A stretch of 63,933 nucleotides of DNA, taken from positions 1 through 63,933 of the IMG/VR virus record IMGVR_UViG_3300006059_000003. The stretch is one strand, 5' to 3'. Below, piece after piece: positions 61,111-63,933 of this stretch (the first letter of the stretch is position 1; each line of letters starts with the position of its first letter). Below the pieces are notes generated by a model. It had not been told where the DNA came from. It saw only the letters and a program-made list of their open reading frames with translations, and did no database searches. The stretch is from a virus. Made by a program: the position numbers and the translations under genes.

Positions 61111-61898
61111 TTGATACTACACTTAGTAAGATGTTCCCACAAGGTTGTCTTCCTGATTGGCTTATAGAAGATTCTGTAAAAGAATGCAAAGACTTCAAAC
61201 GTCGAGAAGAACTAGGCAAAACAGTTTCTACAGACTACTATCTTAATATAGGTCTGATAGATATAGAACCTTTTAACAAAGATCAAGTCCAACCAGCTTC
61301 TTATGATGTTAGGTTAGGAAATTCTTTTAAGATTCTCGATAAGAATAGAGGAATGACTATAGACCCTATAAAATGGGCAGACCCTTTAGGTAGACCTACA
61401 GTAGTTTATAGAGATATAGGAGTTAGTGAGTCCGGCATTTTAATTCTTCATCCAGGGGATTTACTACTAGCAACTACAGAAGAAGTTATTTCTCTTCCCA
61501 GGAATATACAAGGTTCTGTAGAAGGTAAATCTTCTCTTGCTAGATTAGGATTATCTGTACATTCTACTGGAAGATTTATAGACCCTGGATTTTCAGGACA
61601 GATAACCTTAGAGATTTCTACAATTTCTAATCCTATAATCCTCCGTCCTGGTATGTTTATTGCTCAGATAAACTTCCTACACTTAACTGCTCCCTGTCAT
61701 AGACCTTATGGTGATAAGAGTAGAGATAGTAAGTATCAAAATCAGCAAGGGGCTACAGAATCTAAATACTATGAAAACAAAAGTAAAGGTGAAGAAGAAA
61801 GTACAGGAGACTTTAGAGAAACAATTAAGAACCCAAGAGAATATACCAGAAAATACGAGCAAAGATACGGAGGTAGAGCAGAAACAGACGGAGGATAG
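61107..61898 (+). CDS. dcd: dCTP deaminase (263 aa)
   Basis: Converts dCTP to dUTP. QPASYDVRLGNSF, VEGKSSLARLGLSVHSTGRF, IDPGFSGQITLEIS (the catalytic Glu) and PGMFIAQINF are all present. Typical proteins end near residue 200; here the last 40 residues are a charged tail that overlaps the next gene in another frame by about 128 bases. No separate dUTPase was found; some homologues do both steps, which the sequence alone cannot decide. Confidence 0.9.
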   Translation: MIDTTLSKMFPQGCLPDWLIEDSVKECKDFKRREELGKTVSTDYYLNIGLIDIEPFNKDQVQPASYDVRLGNSFKILDKNRGMTIDPIKWADPLGRPTVVYRDIGVSESGILILHPGDLLLATTEEVISLPRNIQGSVEGKSSLARLGLSVHSTGRFIDPGFSGQITLEISTISNPIILRPGMFIAQINFLHLTAPCHRPYGDKSRDSKYQNQQGATESKYYENKSKGEEESTGDFRETIKNPREYTRKYEQRYGGRAETDGG

Positions 61899-62319
61899 TT
61901 TAATTCCTACAGAAGTTTCATGTGATAGATTTACTCTCCATCCTGCTAAGAATTCAATGGGTGTAAGACCTAAACCTCTTATGTATATTGATTTTCAAAT
62001 AGTAAGACCCGGAATGTCCGGGTCTGAATTTCCTGGAGGAAAATTAATAATAACATATAGGGATGATGAAGAGATAAAATCTAGGGTTGTTACCTTCGTT
62101 GGTTTCTTAGAGTGTATTAAACATTTCTTAAATATACAGTTAGGTAATATATCTGTAGAATTTATAGATAAACAAGATTCTAATGAGGGAAAAACTGCCG
62201 CGCAAATAATGCAGGATAGGATGGAAAAAATACAGTATACAGAAGAAAATGAGATTGTACGAAATAAGAGTATAACTCCTATGTTTACTCCAAAAACTAC
62301 AGGATATAGGAAGAAATAG
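61771..62319 (+). CDS. Hypothetical protein with KVK N-terminus (182 aa)
   Basis: Starts MKTKVKVKKKVQETLEKQ, another basic tag; the folded part (residues 60-150) is alpha/beta (MYIDFQIVRPGMSGSEFPGG). The frame is open from 61708, but the ATG at 61771 is preferred because it gives the tag seen in other genes. Unknown family. Confidence 0.55.
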   Translation: MKTKVKVKKKVQETLEKQLRTQENIPENTSKDTEVEQKQTEDSLIPTEVSCDRFTLHPAKNSMGVRPKPLMYIDFQIVRPGMSGSEFPGGKLIITYRDDEEIKSRVVTFVGFLECIKHFLNIQLGNISVEFIDKQDSNEGKTAAQIMQDRMEKIQYTEENEIVRNKSITPMFTPKTTGYRKK

Positions 62320-62333
62320 AGAAAGTAATAACA

Positions 62334-62714
62334 ATGCCACGAAAGAAAACTGGTGATAGAACTGGTGGATTTTTTAATACACCATCGCGATCAAATCCTG
62401 ACCCTAGTGATATTGAGTTTAGGATAATTTCTACTAGAGAAGCACAAAAGAACATACTAGAAAGAGAAGAAAGGGAGAAGCAACTTATAGCTAAAAATAA
62501 GTGTACTATTTGCTGTAAACCTAACATAATTCAGGAACAGTTAGATTTTGTTTCTGAGAGTGTAAAAACTGCTACAAGAAATGGCTACCTTACCACTATG
62601 GAGAAAGAAGCTGTTACATTAGTAGTTAAGAAAATGTACAAAGATCAAAACTGTGGTTGGGATTTTACTTTGTGTACTTCCTGCAACAGTCACTCTGCAA
62701 ACTACGAGAAATAA
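62334..62714 (+). CDS. Putative zinc-binding protein (126 aa)
   Basis: CTICCKPN and CGWDFTLCTSC suggest a zinc site; the middle is helical and basic, with a basic N-terminus (MPRKKTGDRTGG). Possible DNA-binding protein. No family is recognised. Confidence 0.6.
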   Translation: MPRKKTGDRTGGFFNTPSRSNPDPSDIEFRIISTREAQKNILEREEREKQLIAKNKCTICCKPNIIQEQLDFVSESVKTATRNGYLTTMEKEAVTLVVKKMYKDQNCGWDFTLCTSCNSHSANYEK

Positions 62715-62730
62715 GAAAGAAGGTTAAAAA

Positions 62731-63345
62731 ATGTATGTAGTCTGTAATAAATGTAAGTTAAGATATGACGATACATACTGTACTACAGTATGTCCTCATA
62801 GGGGTTTAGATTATTGCGTTGCTTGTGATTGTGTCGTCTGTACATGCCCGCAAGACACCTTAAACGAGCGTTCTAATGTTTACATCAGATGGCATCAAGA
62901 CGGTAGTGAGATATTTGAAGTAGGAATTCTAGGTAATACTGTAGAAGAAGACGAAAAGAAACAGACTCTTATAGAGTTTTTACAGTCATTAGGAGTAAAA
63001 CTAGAACCTAGTCATATCTCAATAATACAGGTTTTAGAATCTGGAAAAGTAATTTCTATACGAAAGGTAAACGATTCTGTTATTACTTTTGAAAGATATG
63101 GGATAGTTCTTACAGAACTTCCTAATAATCCTTTACTTGTAAATACTGGAAGAAATATAATAGAAGATACTCAAATATTTATACAAGAAGTAGTTCCTAT
63201 ACTTACTTCTAATAGTCTTATGCAAAATCTTGCAGATCAACTTACTATGTACTTAAAGAGTAGATTCTATAATGATGATGAAATAAGACAGATAGTTTCG
63301 GTAGTTTTACAAATGCAACAGCAACACAATTCCAGAGTACTATAA
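62731..63345 (+). CDS. Cysteine-rich protein (204 aa)
   Basis: The N-terminal 50 residues hold a dense cysteine cluster (CNKCKLRYDDTYCTTVCPHR, then CVACDCVVCTC) that may bind two zinc ions. The remainder is acidic, mixed alpha/beta. Last gene of the replication module; a terminator follows within 10 bases. Confidence 0.65.
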   Translation: MYVVCNKCKLRYDDTYCTTVCPHRGLDYCVACDCVVCTCPQDTLNERSNVYIRWHQDGSEIFEVGILGNTVEEDEKKQTLIEFLQSLGVKLEPSHISIIQVLESGKVISIRKVNDSVITFERYGIVLTELPNNPLLVNTGRNIIEDTQIFIQEVVPILTSNSLMQNLADQLTMYLKSRFYNDDEIRQIVSVVLQMQQQHNSRVL

Positions 63346-63350
63346 TAAAA

Positions 63351-63386
63351 AAGCCTAGCTCTACTGTAGGAACTAGGCTTTCTTTT
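63351..63386 (+). terminator. Terminator closing the replication module
   Basis: AAGCCTAG (63351-63358) pairs with CTAGGCTT (63373-63380), followed by TCTTTTT. Confidence 0.85.
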
Positions 63387-63396
63387 TGACTACTCT

Positions 63397-63416
63397 GTGA
63401 AACATTTTTGTTTCAC
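63397..63416. repeat. Perfect inverted repeat, right copy
   Basis: GTGAAACATTTTTGTTTCAC, identical to 259-278. Confidence 0.75.
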
Positions 63417-63634
63417 GGAATTAAATTGCATTTTTCGGAAAATTGCATTTTGGCTTGCTTGCTTCAAACGGTATTGCAACATATTTGCATTAAAATTTTC
63501 AATGCTTTTTTCTGGAAAAGAATTTCCTACAGATAACTAAAAATCCCGTCTCATTATGTGAAATTTTATCTAACCTTTACCAGGTGTAATAAATAGGCTA
63601 ACCTTTGGAATTGGATGATTTTGTACCCGAAATT

Positions 63635-63658
63635 AATAAAAACGGTAAAACACGAAAG
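63635..63658 (+). repeat. Origin-like repeat, right-end copy
   Basis: Begins AATAAAAACGGTAAAACACG. Same orientation as 39214 and opposite to 181-209, so the joined ends form an inverted pair. Confidence 0.7.
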
Positions 63659-63816
63659 CGGAAAAATTGGAATTAATTTTTGTTAAAATGCAGAAAAAGA
63701 ATGAAAAATGTAAAATTCTACTTTACACTTTTAGGTGTAGAAATTGTGATCTAAATAAAATTCACCTATCAAATAATGTCAATAATTATCAATATAGATT
63801 TACTATTGGCTATAGG

Positions 63817-63850
63817 AATTAAAGTGGTGAAACACGAAACCATATAGTAC
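63817..63850 (+). repeat. Second origin-like element, right end
   Basis: GGTGAAACACGAAACCATAT and the following AGTAC match 39224-39247 (GGTGAAAACCGAAAGCATAT), so the similarity to the 39.2 kb block extends beyond the 29-base repeat. Confidence 0.6.
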
Positions 63851-63933
63851 ACAAAAGCAGAGTTTCTAACTCAAGCAAGTAAGCTATGACTCTGTAGATA
63901 TAATATACATAAAATATGCGCGTTATAATATAT

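Larger units (their letters stand above)
63387..63933. other. AT-rich non-coding right end
   Basis: No gene. It holds the 20-base inverted repeat (63397-63416), a hairpin relative near 63509-63524 (TTTTCTGGAAAAGAATT), a 29-base-type repeat at 63635 and a related element at 63817-63850 (AAACACGAAACCATATAGTAC) before an A/T-rich run. It mirrors the block at 39.2-39.5 kb and continues into the left end. Confidence 0.6.

Overview
This window looks like the genome of a tailed dsDNA bacteriophage (Caudoviricetes, siphovirus-like). It is AT-rich, every credible gene is on the plus strand, and it carries a full head and tail module: HGG-motif small-terminase-like protein, large terminase, SPP1-type portal, scaffold, major capsid protein, head-tail connectors, major tail protein, frameshifted tail assembly chaperones, a 1562-residue tape measure, and a tail tip of the gene-transfer-agent type (DUF2460, DUF2163, NlpC/P60, tail-tip protein). 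No integrase, repressor, tRNA, rRNA or CRISPR array is visible, so a virulent phage is the simpler reading. The host cannot be named; the tail-tip module is known mostly from phages of Gram-negative bacteria. The standard genetic code fits: TAA, TAG and TGA are all used as stops.

Layout. (1) 1-0.8 kb is an AT-rich end. (2) 0.8-6.4 kb holds small cassettes of unknown genes; most cassettes have a TTGACA promoter with a 17-base spacer and their own terminator. (3) 6.4-8.2 kb is largely non-coding and rich in DNA signals, including a palindrome one or two bases from a bacterial parS site. (4) 8.2-38.98 kb holds a cysteine-peptidase endolysin, virion surface proteins (one an SGNH esterase), the head and tail genes, and two small membrane proteins. 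(5) 39.0-39.5 kb is a second AT-rich non-coding block. (6) 39.58-63.35 kb is the DNA metabolism module: SNF2-like helicase, RuvC-like nuclease, family 4 uracil-DNA glycosylase, PD-(D/E)XK nuclease, Sak4-like ATPase, an SSB-like fusion, family A DNA polymerase, zinc finger-Toprim-helicase primase, ThyX and dCTP deaminase.

The primase and ThyX are each split by an intein, one with a LAGLIDADG-type and one with an HNH-type homing endonuclease. Each intein sits inside the most conserved motif of its host protein. The 45.7-49.0 kb stretch holds a strong promoter followed by about 280 bases of structured non-coding sequence, and two more hairpin-rich gaps with a loosely related core.

Two genome-scale patterns stand out. 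First, a small imperfect hairpin, TTCTCT-TTCC-AGAGAA, occurs some 30 or more times, both in leaders of virion genes and inside genes in different reading frames, with paired base changes that keep the stem. Second, the AT-rich block at 39.2-39.5 kb is bounded by inverted 29-base repeats, and the same arrangement is rebuilt when the window's two ends are joined. The window is therefore probably a complete circularly permuted genome with two copies of an origin-like or partition-like element.
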